A stretch of DNA of 64,000 nt from Nitrosopumilus sp. (GTDB lineage: Archaea; Thermoproteota; Nitrososphaeria; Nitrososphaerales; Nitrosopumilaceae): the NCBI RefSeq assembly GCF_025698945.1, contig NZ_JAILWM010000001.1, forward strand, positions 248,001 to 312,000. The letters are read 5' to 3'. Shown in pieces: positions 8,308-15,922 of the stretch (position 1 is the stretch's first letter; the number at the start of each line of letters is the position of its first letter). Under the pieces are notes generated by a model, which saw only the letters and a program-made list of their open reading frames with translations, searched no databases and was not told where the DNA came from. A program made the position numbers and the translations under genes.

Positions 8308-8625
8308 TTAGTTCCTAACCATTAAAATTAAAAACAGTATTCCGACAAAACTAAAAAAGATTCCAATTCCAGATAAGACCGTAAAAATTATTTTCAGTTT
8401 GTGATCTTTTGTTTTCATCCAAGTCAGTATTGGAACAATACCTATAATCACAAACGTTACAATAAACGCAGGAACTGCATAAACATCCATATTTGTTCGA
8501 CATAGTTCTGTGGGATGATCACTTGGAGTATCAGTATGACACATAAGATAATTTAGAGTACCCCAAACAAATACGAGAATGCAAGTAGCTAAAACAACAA
8601 GCAAAAACAAGAATCTACCATTCAT
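8308..8625 (-). CDS. Small polytopic membrane protein, 105 aa
   Basis: The 105-residue protein has three hydrophobic segments: residues about 4-26, 51-68 and 78-101. A two-Cys extracellular loop (CHTDTPSDHPTELC) sits between the first two. The start ATG overlaps the end of the upstream gene by 11 bases, because the final codons of that gene (NEW-stop) are read in another frame as ATGAATGGTAG. Such nesting implies translational coupling. Function unknown. Confidence 0.65.
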   Translation of the reverse strand: MNGRFLFLLVVLATCILVFVWGTLNYLMCHTDTPSDHPTELCRTNMDVYAVPAFIVTFVIIGIVPILTWMKTKDHKLKIIFTVLSGIGIFFSFVGILFLILMVRN

Positions 8626-9235
8626 TTCTTTTTCTCCAAAGAAAAAATACGGTTATTCCTACAATGGGAAAAGCAATTCCAAGTGGCAAGAAGATATTGC
8701 GTACAAGTTTTCCAAATTCACATTCTTCTACACTGTGCAGCCCTGGACCTCTACAATCATGTGATTGTGAAAAATTGATCTCTCGTGCATCAATAAAAAC
8801 ATGAGTGGAACCCATAGTTTCAAGAACTTTAACATCATCATTTCTGCCATCCAAAAACCATGAACCATCGCATGTGGTAGTTTGCAAATTGTTTCCATCT
8901 ATTTTGCCATAAATCAGGTATTCTTTATCTTGGATAAAATTTACCCCACAAGCTGTGCTAACTTTTGCAGTAGATACTATAACAAAACCGTTTTTAATTA
9001 AAGGAAAAACATCGCCACCTTTCCAAACTCTATGAACATCAAAACCTGTTGCAATAGAGTCATCTGAAAAACTCCATGGGCTGTCTTTTGCTGTTCCTGA
9101 AAAGACAACATCTGCTCGATTAATTCTTTGTTCAACAGTCAATTCATCACAAAGGCAAGCAGACACATCAGATATCGAAAATATGATTGACATTGCTGAG
9201 AACACAAATGTAAATATCAAAAGTCTAGTTTTCAT
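8615..9235 (-). CDS. Secreted TIMP/netrin (NTR)-like protein with C-terminal anchor
   Basis: The 206-residue protein has a signal peptide ending DVSA and then starts CLCDEL, the C-x-C N-terminus typical of TIMP/NTR-like domains. Further family-like features follow: NRADVVFSGTAKD, FDVHRVWKGGDV, VSTACGVNF, EYLIYGKIDGNNL and a late Cys (TTTCDG). A membrane segment and a basic tail (PIVGITVFFLWRKRNEW) anchor the C-terminus. Metalloproteinase inhibition is known for animal TIMPs, but prokaryotic members are uncharacterised as far as I know. It begins with the MKTRLLIF cassette and heads this minus-strand array. Confidence 0.65.
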   Translation of the reverse strand: MKTRLLIFTFVFSAMSIIFSISDVSACLCDELTVEQRINRADVVFSGTAKDSPWSFSDDSIATGFDVHRVWKGGDVFPLIKNGFVIVSTAKVSTACGVNFIQDKEYLIYGKIDGNNLQTTTCDGSWFLDGRNDDVKVLETMGSTHVFIDAREINFSQSHDCRGPGLHSVEECEFGKLVRNIFLPLGIAFPIVGITVFFLWRKRNEW

Positions 9236-9259
9236 TTTCTCTACGTAACACTATGCATT

Positions 9260-9448
9260 TTAAGAATTAACTTGTTCTTTTTCAAGCATTTGTTCTACTT
9301 CATTTCTGTGGACAGCACAATACAGTCCAGATTCCTTACATTTGGGACATTTTAGATACTTGTAATAGTTAATCATGGAGTAAAATACAAAATCATCAAT
9401 AAAAGGAATTTCTATTGATTCATACCAGCAAAAGTATGAGTTTCTCAT
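9260..9448 (-). CDS. Small zinc-binding protein (CPKC...C...H)
   Basis: The frame encodes up to 62 residues. The recognisable part is KCPKCKESGLYCAVHRNEVE, with Cys at a C-x2-C pair, then Cys and His, followed by a charged helix. An internal ATG at 9376 would give a 38-residue protein that keeps all ligands, so the start is uncertain. It is divergent from tbp. It may be another member of the micro zinc-protein set of this window. Function unknown. Confidence 0.45.
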   Translation of the reverse strand: MRNSYFCWYESIEIPFIDDFVFYSMINYYKYLKCPKCKESGLYCAVHRNEVEQMLEKEQVNS

Positions 9449-9472
9449 TCTAGGAAATTAGATTTGTACCAA

Positions 9473-9482
9473 ATTATAAATA
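9473..9482 (+). promoter_or_regulatory. TATA box of tbp
   Basis: The AT-rich ATTATAAATA centred near 9477 is about 30 bases before the preferred tbp ATG at 9510, as expected for an archaeal promoter with a very short leader. Confidence 0.5.
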
Positions 9483-9509
9483 ATTCAAAACAACCAAATG
9501 CGTATCTTC

Positions 9510-10073
9510 ATGCCACAGACAAAGCCCATTGTAAGTATTGAAAATGTTGTGGCCTCAGCTACAATTGATCAGGACTTAGATCTTGATGTTATTCAGAAAA
9601 AATTTCCTAAAGTAGAGTACAATCCTGAACAATTCCCTGGCGCCGTTTTTCGACTTACAAAGCCCAAGACTGCAACATTACTATTTAGGACTGGGAAGAT
9701 GGTTTGTACTGGCTCAAAATCAGAAGACATGGCAAGAAAAGCAGTCAAAACAGTAGTAGAGCAGCTCAGAGAAGGAAAAATCAAAATAAAAAAAGAAGCA
9801 ATAGTCACCATTCAAAATATTGTAGCATCAATTAATCTTGGAGGAAAGATTCACCTTGAAAAAGCAGCAAGAACAGTGCCGCGAAGCATGTATGAGCCTG
9901 AGCAGTTTCCAGGATTAATCCACAGGATGCTTGATCCAAAAGTAGTGATCCTGATTTTTGCATCAGGTAAACTAGTTTGCACTGGCGGAAAGACTGCACA
10001 AGAAGTATACCGTGCAGTAAACTCTTTGCATGTTTTGCTTGAGGAGAAAGGACTGATGCTGTATGACAGTTAA
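9510..10073 (+). CDS. tbp: TATA-binding protein
   Basis: This is a TBP of about 187 residues made of two direct repeats of about 90 residues. Each repeat has an IENVVAS/IQNIVAS strand, a YNPEQFPG/YEPEQFPG stirrup motif, and KMVCTGSKS/KLVCTGGKT. These features define the DNA-binding saddle that recruits TFB and RNA polymerase to archaeal promoters. I prefer ATG 9510 (MPQTKP) to the in-frame ATG 9498, because a TATA box sits near 9477. The C-terminus ends LMLYDS without the acidic tail seen in some euryarchaeal TBPs. The partner TFB is at 51339. Confidence 0.95.
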   Translation: MPQTKPIVSIENVVASATIDQDLDLDVIQKKFPKVEYNPEQFPGAVFRLTKPKTATLLFRTGKMVCTGSKSEDMARKAVKTVVEQLREGKIKIKKEAIVTIQNIVASINLGGKIHLEKAARTVPRSMYEPEQFPGLIHRMLDPKVVILIFASGKLVCTGGKTAQEVYRAVNSLHVLLEEKGLMLYDS

Positions 10074-10115
10074 TTTGGTTCAAATGCAAGAAAAGTCAAT
10101 TAAATCATGAGCGTT

Positions 10116-10144
10116 CCTATTATCAAAAATCTAGTTTTCGTTTT
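10116..10144 (-). repeat. Orphan gene-start cassette with ATG changed to ACG
   Basis: On the minus strand this reads AAAACGAAAACTAGATTTTT then GATAATAGG. It matches the start sequence AAAATGAAAACTAGAC shared by many genes here, except that the start codon is ACG. No gene follows it. In the frame of the upstream gene the same change removes a TGA. Confidence 0.7.
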
Positions 10145-10701
10145 ATGATCTCCCCAAATACAGGAGTATCAAAATCACCAGGAGTTCTCATCCAATGTGT
10201 TTTTCCAAACATACCATGAAACTCACAAAATTTTTCTTCTCGTGTGTTAAACTTGCCAGAAAATATACAATTATCAATACATTCAGATTCAGTTGTTACT
10301 CCTTGTGAAGAGGAACCACGAAAATCACCATCATCATTATAGTTTCCAGATTTTGTAGTACATCCACCTTGTTCTAGTTGTGGAATGACATACCCACTTG
10401 GCAGCAAAATTACAAGAATTACGATCACAGAGATTACAAGCAAGACAAGTTTTTTGTATTTTTCTTGTTTTGGAACAAGTGATGGTTTAACATAGACTAG
10501 GGCAAAATACAAAAACAATACCATAATTCCAATTCTCATACTGTTAAAGAAAAAATATGACGACAAAGGATCAGGCAATGAAGAAGGAACTAACATATGA
10601 TAAAAAATTCCCAAGGGTATAATTCCAAAATAAGATGTAATGATTCCTAAAATTACAAGAATTATTCTTTTTCTTAAATTCTCTAATAGTCTAGTTGCCA
10701 T
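10123..10701 (-). CDS. Polytopic membrane protein with Cys-rich C-terminal domain
   Basis: The 192-residue protein has three membrane segments (about residues 12-32, 46-66 and 83-104). A soluble C-terminal domain with several Cys follows (GGCTTKSGNYND, ESECIDNCIFSGKF, KFCEFHGMF). It starts MATRLL, from a variant of the common start cassette (ATGGCAACTAGACTA). The last residues (RKLDF) are read from a mutated start cassette: an ancestral AAATGA would have stopped translation at IIK. Function unknown. Confidence 0.65.
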   Translation of the reverse strand: MATRLLENLRKRIILVILGIITSYFGIIPLGIFYHMLVPSSLPDPLSSYFFFNSMRIGIMVLFLYFALVYVKPSLVPKQEKYKKLVLLVISVIVILVILLPSGYVIPQLEQGGCTTKSGNYNDDGDFRGSSSQGVTTESECIDNCIFSGKFNTREEKFCEFHGMFGKTHWMRTPGDFDTPVFGEIIKRKLDF

Positions 10702-10710
10702 GTTGATTCA

Positions 10711-10929
10711 TCACAATCCAAAAATTTCCTGAAATGTATCCTTTGGTTTTTTGAATATTTTTTTGGATTGTCTGCTTTTAATGAAAATCAGAGTTGAAAA
10801 TCCGACAATAATAGGTGAAAACCCCAAGAATAAGAACAACATTGCAACATATTCTGTTACAAGAGACATAATCAAACAAACAATACGATGGTCATAAAGT
10901 GTTCTAATCTTTTGTAGACAATTAACCAA
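10711..10929 (-). CDS. Small membrane protein
   Basis: The frame opens with TTG at 10929, right after the stop of the zinc-finger gene, and gives 72 residues. An internal ATG at 10870 (MSLVTEYVAMLF) gives a 52-residue version. The product has a hydrophobic region (VAMLFLFLGFSPIIVGFSTLIFI) and a basic tail ending FQEIFGL. It lies directly upstream of the 10123-10701 gene and is probably cotranscribed with it. Function unknown. Confidence 0.5.
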   Translation of the reverse strand: MVNCLQKIRTLYDHRIVCLIMSLVTEYVAMLFLFLGFSPIIVGFSTLIFIKSRQSKKIFKKPKDTFQEIFGL

Positions 10930-11082
10930 TCAGCCCTTAAGAGGATTTGAGTTATCCCAATACCATTTTTGAGTATAATTGTCTGGTTTTTCAGGATGAG
11001 CTTTATTATAATGTCGAACTAATCGGATCTCTTCAGTAAATGTCATTTGACATTTATTGCATTTGAATGGTTTATCTTTCAT
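10930..11082 (-). CDS. C2H2 zinc-finger microprotein, 50 aa
   Basis: The 50-residue product contains one classical C2H2 finger, FKCNKCQMTFTEEIRLVRHY followed by NKAH. It has C-x2-C, a conserved Phe and a Leu-x2-His arrangement. A short tail (YTQKWYWDNSNPLKG) follows. It starts at ATG 11082 and ends at 10930, one base before the next gene. Single C2H2 fingers of this kind recur in the window (27315, 27447, 48590, 48790). Nucleic-acid or protein binding is inferred. Confidence 0.7.
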   Translation of the reverse strand: MKDKPFKCNKCQMTFTEEIRLVRHYNKAHPEKPDNYTQKWYWDNSNPLKG

Positions 11083-11098
11083 TTTTTCTTACACAGTT

Positions 11099-11986
11099 TC
11101 AATGGGAAATTCTAAATAATTTTTGTAGTGTAATTGCATACAATCCGTACACAAATTTTGTACTCTTTAGCATGTATCGCATTACAAATACATGATTCAT
11201 CACCATATTTTCTTTAATTTTCTTGTATTCTAGGGATTTCATCAGATGTTCTGAATCAATTTTTGATTTACCAAAAATAGCCAAAATCTGGTCCACCTCT
11301 TGTTTTGTAGTGGATAGTGGTTTATCCAGTGCAAATAATACATCATCGCATGCCCAGAAATTTGCCTTTACAGCATGAGAGAACGCAGACTTTGGACTAA
11401 AAGGAAATATCACAAAACTCATCATTAAAAGCAACATTGCATTAAATGATGCCTTTACCTTCTCAAGTGCAGGAACAGTTTTTGGAATTTCCTTTCTGAT
11501 GTCTTTTCCATACAAAATAACTCCAGTATTTTTAATTCGCTGCAAGAACAAACCAAGGGACGCAATAGTTCGTGTTCCAAGTTCTACTTTGAGATTTTTT
11601 CTTATCTTAAATCCTTTCAAATCAAGTTGATCTTCTGCTACCACATAAAATGGCTGTCCAAACATCATTTTATTTTCAGTTTTGAATATCAAGTTCAATG
11701 CAAAATTGTCGGTCTTTTTGTATGATGTACATGTCTCAGATAATTTTAGATCATACTTTGCATCAAGTTCAAGTAAAAGTTTGTTTAGATACTCTGTTAT
11801 TGAGCTACAAAGTGTTTTATTTTTGATAATAACAATACAATCAATATCAGATTTCCCACGTATCCATTCTCCAGTTGTTGCAGAACCAAACAATACAAAC
11901 GAAACTAATTCATCAGGAAATTGCGTAGTCAATTCTGCAACTAGTTCTTCCATGAATTGTTTTAGTTTTTGATTGCGAATGGACAA
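11099..11986 (-). CDS. Nucleotidyltransferase-fold protein
   Basis: The 295-residue protein has the polymerase-beta-like nucleotidyltransferase signature near its N-terminus: VLFGSATTGEWIRGKSDIDC, which is GS followed by D-x-D with suitable spacing (about residues 32-50). A third acidic strand (LKLSETCTSY) follows. The remainder is helical and resembles the C-terminal region of stand-alone archaeal NTases. The substrate cannot be told from the sequence; MNT toxins/antitoxins and antibiotic adenylyltransferases share the fold. No HEPN partner is adjacent. It heads the minus-strand group leading to the zinc finger and membrane genes. Confidence 0.75.
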   Translation of the reverse strand: MSIRNQKLKQFMEELVAELTTQFPDELVSFVLFGSATTGEWIRGKSDIDCIVIIKNKTLCSSITEYLNKLLLELDAKYDLKLSETCTSYKKTDNFALNLIFKTENKMMFGQPFYVVAEDQLDLKGFKIRKNLKVELGTRTIASLGLFLQRIKNTGVILYGKDIRKEIPKTVPALEKVKASFNAMLLLMMSFVIFPFSPKSAFSHAVKANFWACDDVLFALDKPLSTTKQEVDQILAIFGKSKIDSEHLMKSLEYKKIKENMVMNHVFVMRYMLKSTKFVYGLYAITLQKLFRISH

Positions 11987-12043
11987 AAGAAATCAAAAAC
12001 TCATTACTTGTTCATACTCATAAATCATTGCAGAAGTATATCA

Positions 12044-13945
12044 TCAGCATCCAAATTCCTGAGCCCAAGATTCATCAGAGAATTCACTTGTAGAACAGTA
12101 TTGTATCAGTATCTCTGCATGTTCAGAATAGAGTAGTTCTGCGTTAAGTATTTTGTTTTGACACGTTACTTTGCCAAGCAATCTATTATAGACATCATAT
12201 GGTTGCTTGTCGTCTTGATCCACTGTTACAGTACTTGCAACAGGACACATCTCTGCAGTAAACTTGCTGGCATCATGGAACCCTATCTGGTGTCTTTCAG
12301 GAGTGTTTACAAGAGACAGTCTTACCTCATATCCACCGCTAAGATATATTGTATCTCCATCTACAATTCGCAGAATTGTTTCTGTTAGACATAATTGAGT
12401 GCCTCTACACAGAGGTTCATCATCAGGGGGTAACTGGATTGTCTTTTCGTCTGATACTGTAAAATAAATCTGAATTGGAGGAGATAAAGCAGTTGGATTA
12501 TCTACACTTTCCCAAACAAACATTGTTGCCACATATTGACCTGCTTTTTGTGGAATCCAGGATGCAGATGGACTAAAAGAAGATTCAGGATTTAAGATAC
12601 CATCAATCCATGCCAAAGATACAGCAGCATCAGTATCATCCTGAATCATTACAAGATATGCAAATTTCTGTTCTCGGTCCTGACCATTTGCAATATCAGA
12701 TGTTATCTGCATTTGTTCTCCAACTACAGGAGAATCAATTGAATTTCCAAATACATCTAAAATTCTGGGAGATGATGCAGGAGCCCTTTCAAGAGGAGGG
12801 CCAGTAGAACCCAGTAAGGTGGTTGCAGCCATAAAAATTCCTTTAGAGTCAAAAGATGATACAGGATCATATAATGCAGTCATGGTGTCTCCTTGTCTTC
12901 CATACAGAATGTTTGGTGCAGAGCGTTTATCGCTAAATGCAAATGTGCGCTCAAAAACCCCAGAATCTTTGTTTGTTTCATAAAGATCAATAGTAATTCC
13001 TTCTATGGAACTATCAGAAATGATTTTGACTTTAACAGTATCAATGCTATTTGGGAATTTATTTTGTTGAAAATCAGTTACAATAACTTTGGCAGAGCTT
13101 GTACCATTTTTTGTTTTGTAATTTGCTTGACTCCATTCTATCTTTTTGTTATCTAGTTTTGCAAGTGGGAATGGTGGCAATTCCACCAAGATTTCCAAAT
13201 TATCATCGACCCCATATGGTTTTGGAAGGGTGTAATCATCGTATTGCACATAAATTGTATCATTAGGCAGTGCAAACAAACGATTCCCATTAGAATCACG
13301 TTGGGTGGAAATTGAAAAACCAGCTACAAAGGTTCCGGGATCATCAGTAATCTCTCTTGCATCAATTACCAGTCCGGCTTTATCAGAATCAGAAAATACT
13401 TGTATAGGAACCTTGTCTCGGGATTCAGGATTAAGATTCATATCAACATCATGTACTTTGATGTAGATATACTCCCTAGAGTCAATAAACAACCTATCAA
13501 AATCAACAGTGCCAATATTCCAATTGATTTTTGCAGTTTTCTTAACCTCATCACCATCTGCAAATTTTATGGAAAGTGTAAAATCATCATCTCTTCCACT
13601 CTCAAGAAACCCATTGTTAGGACCACTGCCAACAGTCTTAGGATCAGTGTCGGATTCCCCATCTCCGGTGACATCATGAGAAAAACCAGTAAGAGTTATC
13701 TCTCCAGTGAATAATCCGTTTCCAGCCTTTGCCAGTTTGTAGTTTTTGAGTTCGTGATTTGAAGTGTGTATTTTTACTAGGGTATTTTCAGAATCCACAC
13801 CATGTTCTGTGACTCTGATGTTAATTTTATCAGTCCAAGTGTATGCATCTTTATCAAAATAGATAGAAGCATGCACGTCATATACAAAAAGACTTGAAGT
13901 GGCAAAAATTCCAAGTACAGTGATTATCAAAAAATTAACTTTCAT
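12044..13945 (-). CDS. Surface protein with C-terminal staphylococcal-nuclease domain
   Basis: A 633-residue protein with a signal peptide ending DVHA (about residue 26). Several Ig-like/calcium-type domains follow, with recurring VHDVDMNLNPES and ETNKDSGVFERTF motifs also seen in the 17421-19733 protein. Residues 519-633 form an SNase-like domain: RIVDGDTIYL, VRLSLVNTPER and YDVYNRLLGKVTC. The Asp-Gly-Asp, Arg, Glu and later Arg of the SNase active site are present, while one Asp is Asn (NTPE for DTPE). Four or more Cys in this domain suggest disulphides outside the cell. Its start overlaps the upstream stop by 11 bases. Confidence 0.75.
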   Translation of the reverse strand: MKVNFLIITVLGIFATSSLFVYDVHASIYFDKDAYTWTDKINIRVTEHGVDSENTLVKIHTSNHELKNYKLAKAGNGLFTGEITLTGFSHDVTGDGESDTDPKTVGSGPNNGFLESGRDDDFTLSIKFADGDEVKKTAKINWNIGTVDFDRLFIDSREYIYIKVHDVDMNLNPESRDKVPIQVFSDSDKAGLVIDAREITDDPGTFVAGFSISTQRDSNGNRLFALPNDTIYVQYDDYTLPKPYGVDDNLEILVELPPFPLAKLDNKKIEWSQANYKTKNGTSSAKVIVTDFQQNKFPNSIDTVKVKIISDSSIEGITIDLYETNKDSGVFERTFAFSDKRSAPNILYGRQGDTMTALYDPVSSFDSKGIFMAATTLLGSTGPPLERAPASSPRILDVFGNSIDSPVVGEQMQITSDIANGQDREQKFAYLVMIQDDTDAAVSLAWIDGILNPESSFSPSASWIPQKAGQYVATMFVWESVDNPTALSPPIQIYFTVSDEKTIQLPPDDEPLCRGTQLCLTETILRIVDGDTIYLSGGYEVRLSLVNTPERHQIGFHDASKFTAEMCPVASTVTVDQDDKQPYDVYNRLLGKVTCQNKILNAELLYSEHAEILIQYCSTSEFSDESWAQEFGC

Positions 13946-14894
13946 TTTCTTCCTCTACATAACCATCAAAAGAAACAGGACCACACCCATGCATAAGAAA
14001 ATCACACTGAGTCATAGTCTGAGTGCCATTCTCAAAAACCCCAAAGCAAAGAGAATGAAAAGTACAAGCATTAATCATATGTATTCGCTCAAAATCATAA
14101 TCATCAGATGAAGGTAAATTTGATTCATTATAGTTTTCAGGCAGTACAACTACAGTACCAGATATCCAAGGACCAGGAGTTCCATGATAACTAAAGATTC
14201 CAGTATTGTTAAAGGTCACAGATGCTGATTTGTCAGGTTCCATAACTCCAGTCCACCACATGTTATTTTCATAATCACTAGATAATCCATGTGCCACATC
14301 ATCTCGGTTAACCCATGTCACAGTATTGTTTTTCCCCAATACAACAGTAATTACCTCAGGATCTAGACTTTTATTTCCTTCAATAACTGCACCTCGTAGA
14401 ATCATTACAGTTGGATCAGATTTACCATATTGAGCAGTCCAACTAAACTCTTGTTCCCACATACACTTGTCTGTGTTGTAGATGTGGGTGTAATTTCTTA
14501 TCTCTTTAACATCTGTCCACATGTTTTGACCAGGAATACAGTATTCGTCAGAGTTTGGGAATTTGGTTAACTTTTGCCATTTGCAAAGATTATTGTTAAT
14601 GTAATGTGTGTCATTGAAATATTCAAAACCAATTGCGTTTTTCATTTCAGAAGCATCATTACAATAATCTAAAACCATTTGAAGTTGTTCGGGACCTGGT
14701 TTGTATGGTTTATTATTTTGTAAAACATCTCCAGAATCAAAATACACACACTTGACGACTCTGTCAAAACCCTCATCATTTATCTCACAAAATTTCTCAT
14801 CATCCAAAGTAAAAGAGTGACTTGAAAAATACCACATAGGGATTATTGAAACCAGTAAGATAGATGAAATTATGATTGTTTTGTTGGTTTTCAT
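13935..14894 (-). CDS. Secreted protein with N-x-T-H/C-x-W repeats and degenerate cupredoxin domain
   Basis: The 319-residue protein starts MKTNKTIIIS and has an N-terminal anchor. Residues about 65-140 hold two copies of a motif: NDTHYINNNLCKW and NYTHIYNTDKCMWE, separated by FPNSDEYCIPGQ. A cupredoxin-like domain follows (VTWVNRDDVAHGLSSD...GIFSYHGTPGPWISG). In this loop the usual Cys, second His and Met of copper proteins are Gly, Gly and Ile, so copper binding is probably lost. The C-terminal tail has paired Cys. Its start follows TAG-AAA after the UspA gene. Confidence 0.75.
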   Translation of the reverse strand: MKTNKTIIISSILLVSIIPMWYFSSHSFTLDDEKFCEINDEGFDRVVKCVYFDSGDVLQNNKPYKPGPEQLQMVLDYCNDASEMKNAIGFEYFNDTHYINNNLCKWQKLTKFPNSDEYCIPGQNMWTDVKEIRNYTHIYNTDKCMWEQEFSWTAQYGKSDPTVMILRGAVIEGNKSLDPEVITVVLGKNNTVTWVNRDDVAHGLSSDYENNMWWTGVMEPDKSASVTFNNTGIFSYHGTPGPWISGTVVVLPENYNESNLPSSDDYDFERIHMINACTFHSLCFGVFENGTQTMTQCDFLMHGCGPVSFDGYVEEENES

Positions 14895-14897
14895 TTT

Positions 14898-15332
14898 CTA
14901 TTCCACCAAGATCACATTGCATGAAGGATTCAAATCCATTATCTCATCTGAAATATCCGAACCAAGATGTTTTGTCCATCCTTTTTTTGTTATGCTTCCC
15001 ACAACCATAAGTTCAACATCATGGCTTGATGCAAATTTCACAAAAGCCTTGGCAGGTGACAGACGCATGTCAAGTACGTGAACATCCAGTTTGACTTTGG
15101 CAGAACTTGCTTCTTTCTGTAGTTTTGGCAGTATCTCGTCAAATTGGTGCATGTCATATTCACGAGATACCAAGTCAACCATTAGTAATTCATCCATTCC
15201 AATACCGGCAGGATAACTTATCACCTTGACTAGCGAAAGCAGGGAATTGTTTTGTTTTGCAATGTTTAGTGCATTTTGAAATGCTCGATAAAACACATCA
15301 TCTGGCCTATATGGAATCATGACATGTTTCAT
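14898..15332 (-). CDS. Universal stress protein (UspA family)
   Basis: The 144-residue protein is a single UspA domain. It has the opening strand KHVMIPYRPDD, a helix (FYRAFQNALNIAKQNNS), a DLVSREYDMHQF region, and the C-terminal nucleotide-binding loop VVGSITKKGWTKHLGSDISD, ending in the strand NVILVE. It is the only clearly cytoplasmic protein inside this minus-strand array. Its ATG overlaps the upstream stop as ATGA, so it uses the same junction style as the secreted-protein genes. UspA proteins bind ATP or AMP in stress responses; the specific role here is unknown. Confidence 0.88.
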   Translation of the reverse strand: MKHVMIPYRPDDVFYRAFQNALNIAKQNNSLLSLVKVISYPAGIGMDELLMVDLVSREYDMHQFDEILPKLQKEASSAKVKLDVHVLDMRLSPAKAFVKFASSHDVELMVVGSITKKGWTKHLGSDISDEIMDLNPSCNVILVE

Positions 15333-15658
15333 TTTCTATGCCTATCCCTTTGATACATCATCAGTATTGCAAATATTGGAAGTATCATGTGCCAGAAGAT
15401 AAAACCACTATTATCTTTTAGATCATCATATACTGTAGGTTGATAAATTTCTCCAGTCCCAGACCAAGCGCCAATGCCATCACCTGAATCCCAGTTATGA
15501 TTTGAAATATGGATACTAGTATCCGGAAGCCAGAACATAAAACAATTTGGCCCATCATTGTACAAAGTCATACAAGGGTTAGTTATTCCACCATGAAACA
15601 AAATGTAGAGAATAGTACTTGTTGCAATGATTAGTGATGTTTTGTATCTAGTTTTCAT
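15329..15658 (-). CDS. Small secreted or anchored protein with C-terminal hydrophobic segment
   Basis: The 109-residue protein starts MKTRYKTSLIIATSTILYIL. Its exported part has two Cys (CMTLYNDGPNC) and Trp/Gly-rich turns (NHNWDSGDGIGAWSGTGE). A second hydrophobic segment (FIFWHMILPIFAILMMY) and a basic tail (QRDRHRK) close it. Both ends overlap neighbours as ATGA. Function unknown. Confidence 0.65.
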   Translation of the reverse strand: MKTRYKTSLIIATSTILYILFHGGITNPCMTLYNDGPNCFMFWLPDTSIHISNHNWDSGDGIGAWSGTGEIYQPTVYDDLKDNSGFIFWHMILPIFAILMMYQRDRHRK

Positions 15659-15897
15659 TTTTTAGTTTCCTTTTTTGTTATTTTAATAATAATCGAAATG
15701 CATATCCCTACCAATAATGACATAAGAAATGGAAAGGGTGTTTTGGGTGAATAACATTGGCCAAAGAATCTAGATTCAAAAGCAGGACTGCAATTTTCAG
15801 ATCCTTCATAAATTGGCAAGCTTGGCACTATCCACATTCCCAGAAATATCCCTGCACCGATTAGAACATACCCATAAACTTCCAATTTACTCACCAA
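15655..15897 (-). CDS. Small two-span membrane protein, possibly frameshifted start
   Basis: The product has about 80 residues, from TTG at 15897 or GTG at 15894. Two membrane segments (YGYVLIGAGIFLGMWIV and FPFLMSLLVGICISIIIKI) flank a two-Cys loop (NCSPAFESRFFGQC), and a basic tail (KKETKK) follows. The usual MKTRLLII start cassette lies just upstream (15922) but in another frame, ending MKTRLLIIIGE-stop at 15887. Either the start has moved after a frameshift, or the 11-codon frame couples translation of this gene. Function unknown. Confidence 0.6.
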   Translation of the reverse strand: MVSKLEVYGYVLIGAGIFLGMWIVPSLPIYEGSENCSPAFESRFFGQCYSPKTPFPFLMSLLVGICISIIIKITKKETKK

Positions 15898-15922
15898 TTA
15901 TTATCAAAAGTCTAGTTTTCAT
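15887..15922 (-). repeat. Frameshifted gene-start cassette (11-codon frame)
   Basis: ATG at 15922 opens MKTRLLIIIGE and stops with TAA at 15887-15889. The ATG overlaps the TGA of the preceding gene (ATGA), exactly as in intact cassettes. The downstream membrane protein is in a different frame. Confidence 0.65.

Noticed and set aside
8074-8325. Plus-strand frame overlapping the start of the 6846-8306 gene
   Set aside because: It lies opposite a signal peptide and Ig-like domain with clear features. The frame has no motif of its own.
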